A stretch of 64,000 nt of DNA from Oscillospiraceae bacterium (GCA_900768995.1 CAAGEZ010000017.1:56482-120481), one strand, 5' to 3'; numbered from the stretch's first letter, positions 1 through 8,400 are shown. The notes: generated by a model from the sequence alone, not told the origin. Numbers and translations are program-made.

Positions 1-1542
1 CTGCTTCTCCTGTCAATAATCATAAGCGTGGAATTTTCCGCAGTGCGTGCAAGAATTATGACAAAGGCAGGTCAGGATATGGTTTACGATATCCGAAAAG
101 ACCTCTTTGAGCACCTCCAGCAGCTCCCATTTGAGTATTATGACACCCGTCCCCACGGAAAGATACTTACCCGTGTCATAAACTATGTAAACAGCGTTTC
201 CGACCTGCTCACAAACGGACTTATCACCTTTGTTCTCGAGCTTTTCAATATTCTTTTCATAATCGTTTTTATGTTCATCGTATGCTGGCAGCTTGCCCTT
301 GTTGTGCTTGCGGGAATGCCCCTTTTCATTCTGTTTATGTTTGCCATAAAAAAGGCTCAGAGAAGAGCCTGGCAGGGAGTTTCAAACAAGTCATCAAACC
401 TTAATGCATATCTCCACGAGGGTCTTGTGGGCGTAAGCATTACTCAGAGCTTTGACCGTGAAAAGGAAAACGAGGAGATCTTTGACAGGCTTTCCGTTGA
501 ATATCGCAAGGCGTGGATGAAAGCAATATATTTTTCCAACGCTGTATGGCCCGTTGCAGACAATATTTCCATTTGGGTAAACGGTGCTATATACCTTGTA
601 GGTCTCCTTGCACTCGGCCCCGCAGCAGGCATTACGGTAGGTACTATCGTTGCGATGACAGGCTATTCGGGACGTTTCTGGCAGCCTATTATGAACCTTT
701 CAAACCTCTACAACACCTTTGTTAACACGATCGCATATCTTGAAAGAATTTTCGAGACAATGGATGAGCCTGTTACCGTTGCCGACAAGGAAAATGCCAC
801 AGAGATGCCCAGGATAAAGGGCGATGTTTCCTTTAAAAATGTCACATTCGGATATGAAAACAGTGTTAACGTTCTTGAAAATCTTTCCTTTGATGTAAAG
901 GCAGGACAGAGCGTTGCACTTGTAGGACCTACGGGTGCGGGAAAGACCACTATTGTTAATCTCATATCGAGATTTTACAATTTAAACGGCGGTCAGGTGC
1001 TTATTGACGGTCAGGATATTTCCGATGTTACCCTTAAATCGCTCCGTTCGCAGATGGGCATAATGCTCCAGGACAGCGTTATTTTCAGCGGAACTATCCG
1101 TGATAATATCCGCTATAGCAGACTTGATGCCACCGATGAGGAGATCCGTGCCGCCTGCAAGATCGTTGGCGCAGATGAGTTTATAAACGAGATGCCCAAG
1201 GGTTATGACACTATTGTCAAGGAACGTGGTTCTTCACTTTCTCAGGGTCAGAAGCAGATGATAGCCTTTGCAAGAACTATTCTTGCAGACCCGAAGATAT
1301 TGGTTCTTGACGAAGCCACATCTTCCATTGATGCTAAGACCGAAAGATATATCCAGCAGGGCATTGACCACCTGCTCAAAGGCAGAACTTCATTCATCAT
1401 TGCCCACCGCCTTTCCACCATAAGAAGCTGCGACAAGATAATGTATATCTCCGACAAGGGCATTGCAGAGTCGGGAACACACGACGAGCTTATGGCTAAA
1501 AAGGGCCTTTACTACAAGCTTTGTATGGCACAGTCACTTTGA
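1..1542 (+). CDS. ABC transporter, fused permease/ATPase, 5' end cut by the window
   Basis: This is an exporter-type ABC half-transporter, with a membrane domain followed by a nucleotide-binding domain in one chain. The reading frame is open to base 1, so the true start lies upstream; the GTG at 28 is internal. The permease part has several hydrophobic helices up to roughly base 730. The ATPase part shows a Walker A motif GPTGAGKT near 925-948, the signature LSQGQ near 1234-1248 and the Walker B stretch ILVLDEATS near 1294-1320, followed by the switch histidine in IIAHRLS. These place it in the lipid/peptide/drug exporter class (MsbA/LmrA type). Such proteins work as dimers, often as heterodimers encoded by adjacent genes, so a partner may lie just upstream. 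The substrate cannot be told from sequence. A hairpin terminator follows directly. Confidence 0.93.
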   Translation: MLLLSIIISVEFSAVRARIMTKAGQDMVYDIRKDLFEHLQQLPFEYYDTRPHGKILTRVINYVNSVSDLLTNGLITFVLELFNILFIIVFMFIVCWQLALVVLAGMPLFILFMFAIKKAQRRAWQGVSNKSSNLNAYLHEGLVGVSITQSFDREKENEEIFDRLSVEYRKAWMKAIYFSNAVWPVADNISIWVNGAIYLVGLLALGPAAGITVGTIVAMTGYSGRFWQPIMNLSNLYNTFVNTIAYLERIFETMDEPVTVADKENATEMPRIKGDVSFKNVTFGYENSVNVLENLSFDVKAGQSVALVGPTGAGKTTIVNLISRFYNLNGGQVLIDGQDISDVTLKSLRSQMGIMLQDSVIFSGTIRDNIRYSRLDATDEEIRAACKIVGADEFINEMPKGYDTIVKERGSSLSQGQKQMIAFARTILADPKILVLDEATSSIDAKTERYIQQGIDHLLKGRTSFIIAHRLSTIRSCDKIMYISDKGIAESGTHDELMAKKGLYYKLCMAQSL

Positions 1543-1549
1543 TATTCTG

Positions 1550-1578
1550 AGCTGCGGAGAAAAATCCGCAGCTTTTTT
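1550..1578 (+). terminator. Rho-independent terminator after the ABC exporter
   Basis: The stem pairs AGCTGCGGA with TCCGCAGCT around a short A-rich loop and is followed by a run of T. It starts 8 bases after the stop codon. Confidence 0.85.
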
Positions 1579-1620
1579 ACATAAATTAGTTATTTGCACC
1601 AAAAACGTAATATTTTGTTA

Positions 1621-1649
1621 TTGAACATTGGTCAACAATATGATATAAT
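1621..1649 (+). promoter_or_regulatory. Sigma-A promoter for the sugar-binding/GGDEF gene
   Basis: TTGAAC at 1621-1626 and TATAAT at 1644-1649 are separated by 17 bp. The expected transcript starts about 25 bases before the GGAGG at 1673. Confidence 0.75.
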
Positions 1650-1684
1650 AAAAGAAAAAATGGTGCTTTAAGGGAGGCATATAT

Positions 1685-3604
1685 ATGAGACGTAAATGCA
1701 TTGCTGTCTGCGTGACAGGCTATAACTGGGAATACGAGACAAGAGTTGTAAAAGGCATCAATGAAAAATGCGCCGAGCTTGACATAAATACCCTTATTTT
1801 CGCAACGCTTATAAAGCGGCCTCCACTTAATGTTGACCGCAAGCTGCCCGAAAGCGTCATAAGGGGCGAGTCGGAAATATTCAATCTCATAAACTATGAC
1901 CTTATCGACGGCATAATTATTCTCGGTGATTCCATAATTTCTGAAAATATCATTGATGATATAACCGAAAAAGCGGCGCAGAAGAATATCCCTGTGGTCA
2001 ATGTAAATGACCCGAAGCATAAGCTTTACAGGAATATTATCCTCAGTGACAAGACGGCTATGGAGTTTGTTATGCGTCATCTTATCGATGTGCATCATCT
2101 TACAAAGATAAACTTCATCGGCGGTTTCCCCGGAAATTTGCAGACCGAAGAACGCCTTGCGGCATATAAAAAAGTCCTTTCGGAGCACAATATTCCCATT
2201 GAAGAGAGTAGGATAGCATACGGCGAATTCTGGACAAAAGCGGCAAAATGCACCGAAGAGTTTATGACATCGGATGATAAGCCCGAAGCCATTGCCTGCG
2301 CCAGCGACACTATGGCGATCTTTGCAATGGACTATCTACAGAACAACGGTTATAAGATACCCGAAGATATTATCGTTACTGGCTTTGACGGCATTGAGGA
2401 CTGCGAGCGCTACTCTCCTACCCTTACGTCTGTCCGCAGGGGTTTTGTATCTGCGGGAAAAAGGGCTGTTGAGATCATCGCAGATATCTGTAACGGCAAG
2501 CCCACTGATGAAACATACGAAATCGATTCCGAGCTTATACTAATGCAGAGCTGTGGCTGTGTTCCGAAAAATGAAAAGCATATTTTTGATTATTCGGGCG
2601 AAAAATACGGAATTGAAAACTCTGACCTTGAATTTCGCTCATACATACACGATATGAATACCGATTTTGCGGCGGTAACAAATCCCGAAGAGCTGTTTTA
2701 TGCCGCAAAGCAGAGTGCGGAATATTTCAAGCTCAAAAAGCTTTTCATATGCCTGTGCTCCAATATCGAACGTGACACAAACAAGCTTGACAAGGATAAT
2801 CTTATTTCCGATTTCAAGGGTATTTCCGACACAATGGTCAATATGTTCAGCTTTGGAAGCGATGTGCCCATAGAGTACAAATTTCCTGCATCACAGCTTG
2901 TTCCCGAGGATATTTTAAGTGGTGACAAGCCCGTTGTATTTGCCTTTTCTCCCCTTTATTTCAAGGACACATTCCTTGGATATCTGGCATATGAGCCTTC
3001 CTGCTTCAAGGGCAGAGGAGAGAATTTTGCGACTTGGATAATGACCCTTTCCAACAACACAGGCAGCTTTTATATGAACAAAAAGCTGGAGCTTGTGGTG
3101 GAGCAGCTTGAAAGTCTTTACGTGAGAGACCCCCTCACAGGGCTTTACAACAGGCGTGGTATGGCAAGATACGGCAAAGAGCTGCTTGATAAGGCGAAAA
3201 AAGCAGATTCCTGCCTGACGGTCGTATGCTCGGATATCGATAATCTTAAACCTATCAATGATCTTTACGGCCACGAAGCGGGAGACAATGCAATTATGCA
3301 GACTGCAAAGGCTATTTCATCTGCAATGCCTGCAAGTGCGGTATGTGTGAGAACGGGCGGAGATGAATTCTGTACTGTGCTCGACTGCTGCTCGGACGAT
3401 AAAATAAAATGCATCATTGAAAAAATCGACAAAATTCTTGATGACTACAATAACACAAGCAGTCTTCCCTATAAGATAGGATGCAGCTGCGGTTCATATT
3501 CAATGAAAGCAAGGGAGACTGAATCGGTGGAAAAAATAGCCGCATTTGCCGATGAAGAGATGTACAAGGTCAAAACAAGAAAAAAGGCTATGAGAAAAAT
3601 GTAA
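1685..3604 (+). CDS. Diguanylate cyclase with N-terminal LacI-type ligand-binding domain
   Basis: A 639-residue protein. Residues 1-290 resemble the periplasmic-binding-protein-like sensor of LacI/GalR regulators (the SDTMAIFAMDYL and ITGFDG-type segments are recognisable), but there is no helix-turn-helix in front. A GAF-like middle region follows (about 310-465), then a GGDEF domain. DPLTGLYNRRG begins near residue 482 and the intact catalytic GGDEF is at 558-562, so the protein should make c-di-GMP from GTP. I see no RxxD inhibitory site ahead of the GGDEF motif. No signal peptide or membrane helix is visible, so the sensor domain is cytoplasmic and probably binds an imported sugar or nucleoside. 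The start ATG has AGGGAGG 6 bases upstream. The enzymatic class is secure; the ligand is unknown. Confidence 0.9.
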   Translation: MRRKCIAVCVTGYNWEYETRVVKGINEKCAELDINTLIFATLIKRPPLNVDRKLPESVIRGESEIFNLINYDLIDGIIILGDSIISENIIDDITEKAAQKNIPVVNVNDPKHKLYRNIILSDKTAMEFVMRHLIDVHHLTKINFIGGFPGNLQTEERLAAYKKVLSEHNIPIEESRIAYGEFWTKAAKCTEEFMTSDDKPEAIACASDTMAIFAMDYLQNNGYKIPEDIIVTGFDGIEDCERYSPTLTSVRRGFVSAGKRAVEIIADICNGKPTDETYEIDSELILMQSCGCVPKNEKHIFDYSGEKYGIENSDLEFRSYIHDMNTDFAAVTNPEELFYAAKQSAEYFKLKKLFICLCSNIERDTNKLDKDNLISDFKGISDTMVNMFSFGSDVPIEYKFPASQLVPEDILSGDKPVVFAFSPLYFKDTFLGYLAYEPSCFKGRGENFATWIMTLSNNTGSFYMNKKLELVVEQLESLYVRDPLTGLYNRRGMARYGKELLDKAKKADSCLTVVCSDIDNLKPINDLYGHEAGDNAIMQTAKAISSAMPASAVCVRTGGDEFCTVLDCCSDDKIKCIIEKIDKILDDYNNTSSLPYKIGCSCGSYSMKARETESVEKIAAFADEEMYKVKTRKKAMRKM

Positions 3605-3632
3605 TGGCTTTTGCCGTAAGGAGGCGGTCTGA

Positions 3633-4457
3633 CTGAGATATGCGGTTTTGTGCACGGCGCTGGGAATTGCTTTCGCAGTCAGCACCGCTTCATACATATA
3701 CGTGACCCGTGACGGCGAGTATAGGGCTGATATCAATGAAAGGCTCATTTATGCCGAGCTTGAAGCGGATATGCACAGGCGTTTCGGCGGTTACAGCATT
3801 GAAGAGCTTTGCGAAGGCTATGCCCCTCCGAAATCATTCCTCGGGCAGACCGAGATACATATGACCGTGCTTAATCAATACCCGGAGCTGCCTGTGGGCT
3901 GCGAGATAACCTGTGCGGCGGCTATGCTGGATTTTTTCGGGTATTCTATTGACAAATGCGACCTTGCGGACAATTATCTGCCGAAAGACAGCGAATTTAC
4001 GGAAAAGGACGGTGTGCTTTACGGTCCCGACCCGAAAAAGGTCTTTGTGGGAGACCCATACGGCAAGGGATACGGCTGCTATGAAGATGTTATTGCAAAT
4101 GTGCTGAACGATTATTTTTCCTCCCACGGCTCCGAAAACAAGGCTGTGATACTTGAGGACGCAAGCTCTGCTGACCTTGAAAGACTTCTTGACGGCGGCG
4201 TTCCCATAATCGTGTGGGCATCGATCGATATGAAGCCGTACAAATACAACGCTGTTTCAGAGTGGCAGACCCGTGACGGCGACACTGTTATGTGGCTCAG
4301 CAATTCCCACACGCTGATACTGACAGGCTATGACGCTTCATATTACTACTTTATGGACTGTTCTGACAAGTCGGAGATACAGCGTTATCCCAAGGAAACA
4401 TTCCTCAGCAGGTGGAAAGAAAACGGCAAACAGAGCGTTACGGTGAAGATACGGTGA
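3633..4457 (+). CDS. C39-like (papain-fold) cysteine peptidase family protein, secreted or membrane-anchored
   Basis: About 274 residues. A hydrophobic N-terminus (AVLCTALGIAFAV) looks like a signal or anchor. The rest resembles Peptidase_C39_2/YvpB-type proteins: a Cys-containing helix start LPVGCEITCAAAML, and a His in SNSHTLILTGYD followed by the DC strand expected of the fold. The strong ribosome site TAAGGAGG at 3617-3624 lies 8 bases before a CTG codon at 3633 and 23 bases before the first conventional start, a TTG at 3648. I therefore favour the rare CTG start, though TTG cannot be excluded. The gene follows the diguanylate cyclase by 28 bases and may be cotranscribed. Its substrate is unknown, and family members include both peptidases and inactive relatives. 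Confidence 0.75.
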   Translation: MRYAVLCTALGIAFAVSTASYIYVTRDGEYRADINERLIYAELEADMHRRFGGYSIEELCEGYAPPKSFLGQTEIHMTVLNQYPELPVGCEITCAAAMLDFFGYSIDKCDLADNYLPKDSEFTEKDGVLYGPDPKKVFVGDPYGKGYGCYEDVIANVLNDYFSSHGSENKAVILEDASSADLERLLDGGVPIIVWASIDMKPYKYNAVSEWQTRDGDTVMWLSNSHTLILTGYDASYYYFMDCSDKSEIQRYPKETFLSRWKENGKQSVTVKIR

Positions 4458-4474
4458 AAAATCCTGTAAAGCTA

Positions 4475-4503
4475 TTGCATTTTTTCGCCTAAAGTGGTAT
4501 AAT
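4475..4503 (+). promoter_or_regulatory. Sigma-A promoter for the COG0523 gene
   Basis: TTGCAT at 4475-4480 and TATAAT at 4498-4503 are separated by 17 bp. Confidence 0.78.
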
Positions 4504-4544
4504 TATATATTGCAGGAAATTATCTGCATAATATGATAAAGGTC

Positions 4545-4568
4545 GGAAGCTTTATTCTATAAGCTTCC
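4545..4568 (+). promoter_or_regulatory. Perfect inverted repeat in the leader of the COG0523 gene
   Basis: GGAAGCTT and AAGCTTCC form 8-bp arms around an 8-base A/T spacer, ending 23 bases before the start codon and just before the ribosome site. It could be a dyad operator or an mRNA stem-loop. No T-run follows, so it is not a simple terminator. Confidence 0.55.
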
Positions 4569-4591
4569 ATAAATAGAAAGGAATGTTAACT

Positions 4592-5845
4592 ATGGCTAAT
4601 TCAAAAAAGCTTGTTCCCATTACCCTGCTCACAGGCTACCTCGGTGCGGGCAAAACTACTCTTATCAACCACGTCCTCAACAATCAGGAGGGCTATAAGT
4701 GTGCCGTTATCGTTAATGATATCGGTGAGGTAAACATTGATGCCGAGCTTATACAGAAGGGCGGTACAGTTACTCAGAAGGACGATAACCTCGTTCCCCT
4801 TTCAAACGGCTGCATTTGTTGTACCCTTAAGGTCGATCTTATGAATCAGATTGCCGATCTCATCAAAACAGGCAAGTTTGACTATATCCTCATTGAAGCA
4901 AGCGGAATCTGCGAGCCTATGCCTATCGCTCAGTCAATTTCTGTCCTTGAGGGCAAGGCTGACAAGAAGTATCCTCCTATCTGCCGTCTTGACAACATCG
5001 TTACCGTTGTTGATGCGCTGAGAATGGCTACCGAATTTGGCTGCGGCGACAATCTTCTCAAAGAAAACATTGACGAAGAGGACATCGAAAATCTTCTTAT
5101 CCAGCAGATCGAGTTCTGCTCCACAATTATCCTCAACAAGGTTGACAAGGTAACTCCCGAGCAGCTTGGCAGAGTTAAGGCTATGATAAAGGTACTCCAG
5201 CCCAAGGCAAGAATTATCGAGGTAAGCTTCGGCAAGGTGGCTGTTTCCGATATACTCAACACAGGTGCATATGACTTTGAAGAAGCAGCAACTTCCGCAG
5301 GCTGGGCACAGGCATTTGAAGAAGCAGGCAAGGAAGATGAGCACGAACACGAGCATCATCATCACCACGACCACGATGATGACGATAATGATGACCACGA
5401 TCACGAGCATCATCATCACGAGCACGGCGAAGGCTGCACCTGCGGTCACTGCCACAATGACGAAGAGGGCGAAGCCGAGGAATACGGCATCGGCACATTC
5501 GTATACCGCCGCCGTCAGCCCTTTAACAAGGACAAGCTCCAGGAATGGGTAGGCAACTGGCCTAAAAGCATTATCCGCTGCAAGGGTATGCTTTGGTTCT
5601 CCGATGACCCCGAAAATGCATTCGTATTTGAGCAGGCAGGCGTTCAGATAACAGCAACAGGCTCAGGCAAATGGTTTGCGGCTGCTCCCGAAAAGGAGAG
5701 GAAGCGTCTCTTGAAGCAGTACCCCGAAATTGCTGAGGACTGGGACGAAAAGTACGGCGACAGAGAGATAAAGCTTGTTTTCATCGGTCAGAAGATGGAC
5801 AAGCAGGCTATCTGTGACAGCCTTGACAAGTGCCTCGATGAATAA
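4592..5845 (+). CDS. COG0523 (CobW/ZNG1-type) GTPase, probable metal chaperone with His/Asp-rich insert
   Basis: A 417-residue G3E-family GTPase. It has a Walker A GYLGAGKT (residues 15-22), the family metal-binding CxCC motif (Cys74, Cys76, Cys77 in NGCICCTLK), EASGICEP for the Walker B region and a base-recognition NKVD. Between the GTPase and the CobW C-terminal domain lies a very His/Asp/Glu-rich segment (about residues 249-287) ending in a CTCGHCH cluster, which is typical of zinc- or nickel-storing members. Known relatives deliver Zn, Co or Ni to client proteins using GTP hydrolysis; the metal here is unproven, with zinc the commonest case. The ATG at 4592 is 9 bases after AAAGGA and is preferred to an in-frame ATG at 4583 that abuts the ribosome site. 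It has its own promoter. Confidence 0.9.
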   Translation: MANSKKLVPITLLTGYLGAGKTTLINHVLNNQEGYKCAVIVNDIGEVNIDAELIQKGGTVTQKDDNLVPLSNGCICCTLKVDLMNQIADLIKTGKFDYILIEASGICEPMPIAQSISVLEGKADKKYPPICRLDNIVTVVDALRMATEFGCGDNLLKENIDEEDIENLLIQQIEFCSTIILNKVDKVTPEQLGRVKAMIKVLQPKARIIEVSFGKVAVSDILNTGAYDFEEAATSAGWAQAFEEAGKEDEHEHEHHHHHDHDDDDNDDHDHEHHHHEHGEGCTCGHCHNDEEGEAEEYGIGTFVYRRRQPFNKDKLQEWVGNWPKSIIRCKGMLWFSDDPENAFVFEQAGVQITATGSGKWFAAAPEKERKRLLKQYPEIAEDWDEKYGDREIKLVFIGQKMDKQAICDSLDKCLDE

Positions 5846-5860
5846 TCACGTATAAAGCCA

Positions 5861-5907
5861 AATCCCGATGATATCTGAAATTTTTTCGATATCATCGGGA
5901 TTTTTTT
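5861..5907 (+). terminator. Long hairpin terminator between convergent genes
   Basis: Fifteen-base arms AATCCCGATGATATC and GATATCATCGGGATT enclose a 12-base loop and are followed by T residues on the plus strand. It terminates the COG0523 gene and lies next to the end of the Feo operon on the other strand. Confidence 0.88.
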
Positions 5908-6055
5908 ACTTATTATTTTTACTGCATTTGTTACAGCCCAAACAGCCTGAACAACCTCCGCAGCCGCCTTTTTTACGTGAAACTATCATATATCTCACCG
6001 CACAAAAAAGGAGCACGAAAATTATTATCAAAGCAATTATATCAGCCGCTGTCAT
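5906..6055 (-). CDS. FeoB-associated Cys-rich membrane protein
   Basis: A 49-residue protein: one N-terminal membrane helix (ADIIALIIIFVLLFCAV), a basic linker (SRKK) and a Cys-rich tail with the spacing CGGCSGCLGCNKC. This is the layout of the small FeoB-associated proteins encoded after feoB in Firmicutes, whose exact job in ferrous iron uptake is not settled. AAAGGG lies 10 bases before the ATG at 6055; an in-frame ATG at 6064 is only one base from it, so 6055 is preferred. The ribosome site sits at the very end of feoB, implying translation coupled to feoB as the third gene of the operon. Confidence 0.85.
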   Translation of the reverse strand: MTAADIIALIIIFVLLFCAVRYMIVSRKKGGCGGCSGCLGCNKCSKNNK

Positions 6056-6073
6056 ATGTATCATACCCTTTCA

Positions 6074-8080
6074 TCAGAATATGAGCATTCCGATATTATA
6101 CACCGCAAATGCAGCCACCCAAGCGGCAGCGCACTGAATAAGAACAAAGAAAAGTGCCGCAAAAGATGAGTTCATCTCACGTCTTACAGCCGCCACCGCC
6201 GCAACGCAGGGGGTGTAAAGAAGTGAGAAAACAAGGAAGCTTACCGCTGTCATAGGTGTGAACATTCCCTGAAGTATTGCAGGAAGCAGGTCGGAAGAGC
6301 CTGCGCCTGAGAGCACGGACAATGTTGATACCACCGCTTCCTTTGCGGTAAAGCCTGTGATAAGTGCCGTGGAAATTCTCCAGTCGTTGAAGCCGAGGGG
6401 AGCAAATATTGGTGCAATTATCTTTCCAAGTGCCGCAAGGAGGCTATGCGAGCTGTCTGTGACCACATTGAGCCTTGAATCAAAGGACTGCAGGAACCAG
6501 ATTATAACCGAGGCGGTGAAAATTACGGTAAATGCCTTTGTGAGGAAGTCTTTCGCCTTGTCCCACATAAGCAGCACCACGCTTTTGGGTGACGGCAGGC
6601 GGTAATTGGGTAGCTCCATAACAAAAGGAACGGGGTTGCCTTTAAATCTTGTCTTATTTAAAATTATGCCGTAAATTATGCCGCATATCATTCCGAAAAA
6701 GTAGAGACAGACCATTACAAGAGCACTGTGATTCGGGAAAAATGCCATTGCGAAAACCGAATATATTGGCAGCTTTGCACTGCACGACATAAACGGGGTG
6801 AGGAAAACGGTCATTTTTCTGTCACGTTCGGAGGAAAGTGTTCTTGTCGCCATAATTGCAGGAACGGAGCAGCCGAAGCCGATTATGAGCGGCACAAATG
6901 AACGTCCCGAAAGACCTATCTTACGGAGCAGGCTGTCCATTACAAAAGCCACTCTCGCCATATATCCGCTGTCCTCCAGCATCGACAGGAAGAAAAACAG
7001 TGTAACTATTGTAGGCAGGAAGCTGAGAACGCTGCCGACTCCCGCAAATATTCCGTCAATTATAAGACTGTGGATAACAGGATTCAAGCCGTAAACGGTA
7101 AGTGCATTATCGGCAGCGACAGTCACTGCGGCAATGCCCGAAGTGAGCAGGTCGCTTAAGAATTTTCCGATAACTCCGAAGGTGAGCCAGAAAACCGCCA
7201 TCATAATAAGTATGAACATCGGTATGGCGAGATATCTGTTGGTAAGCACGCTGTCTATCTTCACACTGCGGATATGCTCCTTGCTCTCACGGCATTTCAC
7301 AACAGCATGGTCGCACACATTTTCGATGAAAGTGTATCTCATATCGGCAATAGCGGCGTTCCTGTCCATTCCTATTTCCGTCTCCATTTCGGTAACGCTG
7401 TGCTCTATCATTTCAAGCTCGTTCTCATTAAGCTCAAGCTTTTCTTTGATTGCAGGGTCAGCTTCGATAAGTTTTGTGGCGCAAAATCTTCTGCCAAGCC
7501 CCGCTTTATCGGCGTGATCCTCGATTATGTGGCAGACTGCGTGAATACATCTGTGAACTGCGCCGCTGCAATAATCTATTTTTCCTGGCGGGATACGCTT
7601 TTTTGCGGTGTTCACGGCAGTCTCGATAAGCTCCTCAACGCCGTCATTCTTAGCAGCCGATATTGGCACAACAGGCACACCAAGCCTTTCGGAAAGCTCC
7701 GTTATGTTTATAGTGCCGCCGTTGTTTCTTACCTCGTCCATCATATTGAGGGCAAGAACCATAGGTATTTTCAGCTCACTGAGCTGTAATGTAAGATACA
7801 GGCTTCGCTCAATATTTGTGGCATCAACAATGTTTATTATCCCGTCAGGCTTTTCGTTTATGAGGAAATCACGGGTAACTATCTCCTCAATGGTGTAGGG
7901 ACGAATGGAATAAATTCCCGGGAGGTCAACAACCGTGCAATCCTTATATTCCTTTACAACGCCGCTTTTCTGCTCAACTGTGACACCGGGAAAATTTCCC
8001 ACGTGCTGATTTGAGCCTGTGAGCTGATTAAAAAGCGTTGTCTTTCCGCAGTTCTGATTTCCTGCAAGTGCAAAAACCAT
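6074..8080 (-). CDS. feoB: Ferrous iron transport protein B
   Basis: A 668-residue inner-membrane Fe(II) transporter. The N-terminal G domain has GNQNCGKT (residues 7-14), DLPGIYS and the base-recognition motif NMMDE. A helical linker follows, then a polytopic core with the two Gate domains and the FeoB C-terminal region (GFGCSVPAIMATRT, PFMSCSAKLPIY). Length and motif order fit a complete FeoB. The start at 8080 is 9 bases after AAAGGA; the in-frame ATG at 8089 directly touches that site. It follows feoA by 24 bases and precedes the small Cys-rich partner, so the three form one iron-uptake operon. Expression is probably iron-repressed through the palindrome upstream of feoA. Confidence 0.96.
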   Translation of the reverse strand: MVFALAGNQNCGKTTLFNQLTGSNQHVGNFPGVTVEQKSGVVKEYKDCTVVDLPGIYSIRPYTIEEIVTRDFLINEKPDGIINIVDATNIERSLYLTLQLSELKIPMVLALNMMDEVRNNGGTINITELSERLGVPVVPISAAKNDGVEELIETAVNTAKKRIPPGKIDYCSGAVHRCIHAVCHIIEDHADKAGLGRRFCATKLIEADPAIKEKLELNENELEMIEHSVTEMETEIGMDRNAAIADMRYTFIENVCDHAVVKCRESKEHIRSVKIDSVLTNRYLAIPMFILIMMAVFWLTFGVIGKFLSDLLTSGIAAVTVAADNALTVYGLNPVIHSLIIDGIFAGVGSVLSFLPTIVTLFFFLSMLEDSGYMARVAFVMDSLLRKIGLSGRSFVPLIIGFGCSVPAIMATRTLSSERDRKMTVFLTPFMSCSAKLPIYSVFAMAFFPNHSALVMVCLYFFGMICGIIYGIILNKTRFKGNPVPFVMELPNYRLPSPKSVVLLMWDKAKDFLTKAFTVIFTASVIIWFLQSFDSRLNVVTDSSHSLLAALGKIIAPIFAPLGFNDWRISTALITGFTAKEAVVSTLSVLSGAGSSDLLPAILQGMFTPMTAVSFLVFSLLYTPCVAAVAAVRREMNSSFAALFFVLIQCAAAWVAAFAVYNIGMLIF

Positions 8081-8104
8081 TTGCAGCATTCCTTTCTGAT
8101 TTTG

Positions 8105-8332
8105 TTATTCTTCGGGCTTTACAGTTATCTGTTTTGCTTCTTCAAGACGGAGCGTGAGTTCATATCCACGAAGATGTATCTCGATAGGGTCGCCCATCGG
8201 AGCGGCTTTTCTTACTGTTACACGTGTCCTTGGGATAAGTCCCATATCAAGCAGACGGCATCTCAGTGCACCCTCTCCCCCGACCTGAACTATAACTGCG
8301 CTCTTTCCTATAGGCAGCTTGTCAAGAGTCAT
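8105..8332 (-). CDS. feoA: Ferrous iron transport protein A
   Basis: A 75-residue SH3-like cytoplasmic protein that supports FeoB. The fold signature is clear: MTLDKLPIGKSAVIV at the start, LRCRLLDMGLIPRTRV in the middle and the G-DPIEI-LRGYELTLR ending. It is first in the Feo operon, 24 bases before feoB. The start ATG has GAAAGGA about 8 bases upstream. Its leader contains a perfect 26-bp palindrome. Confidence 0.95.
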   Translation of the reverse strand: MTLDKLPIGKSAVIVQVGGEGALRCRLLDMGLIPRTRVTVRKAAPMGDPIEIHLRGYELTLRLEEAKQITVKPEE

Positions 8333-8349
8333 TTTATCAGTCCTTTCAT

Positions 8350-8375
8350 ATAGTGTTAGAATAATCTAACACTAT
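8350..8375 (-). promoter_or_regulatory. 26-bp palindromic operator upstream of feoA
   Basis: Eleven-base arms ATAGTGTTAGA and TCTAACACTAT flank a 4-base ATAA centre, 17 bases upstream of the feoA start. The TTAGA/TCTAA core resembles binding sites of DtxR/IdeR-family metal regulators, so iron-dependent repression of feoAB is likely. No regulator gene is present in the window. Confidence 0.72.
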
Positions 8376-8400
8376 GATGCGTATAAAATATCGGCGTTAT

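Noticed and set aside
1586..2188. A 200-codon minus-strand open frame
   Set aside because: It overlaps the ligand-binding half of the GGDEF protein, which has a promoter, a ribosome site and family motifs.
4934..5455. Minus-strand open frame with a Val/Ile/Met-rich stretch opposite the COG0523 gene
   Set aside because: The apparent hydrophobic run is only the complement of the His/Asp codons of the real gene.
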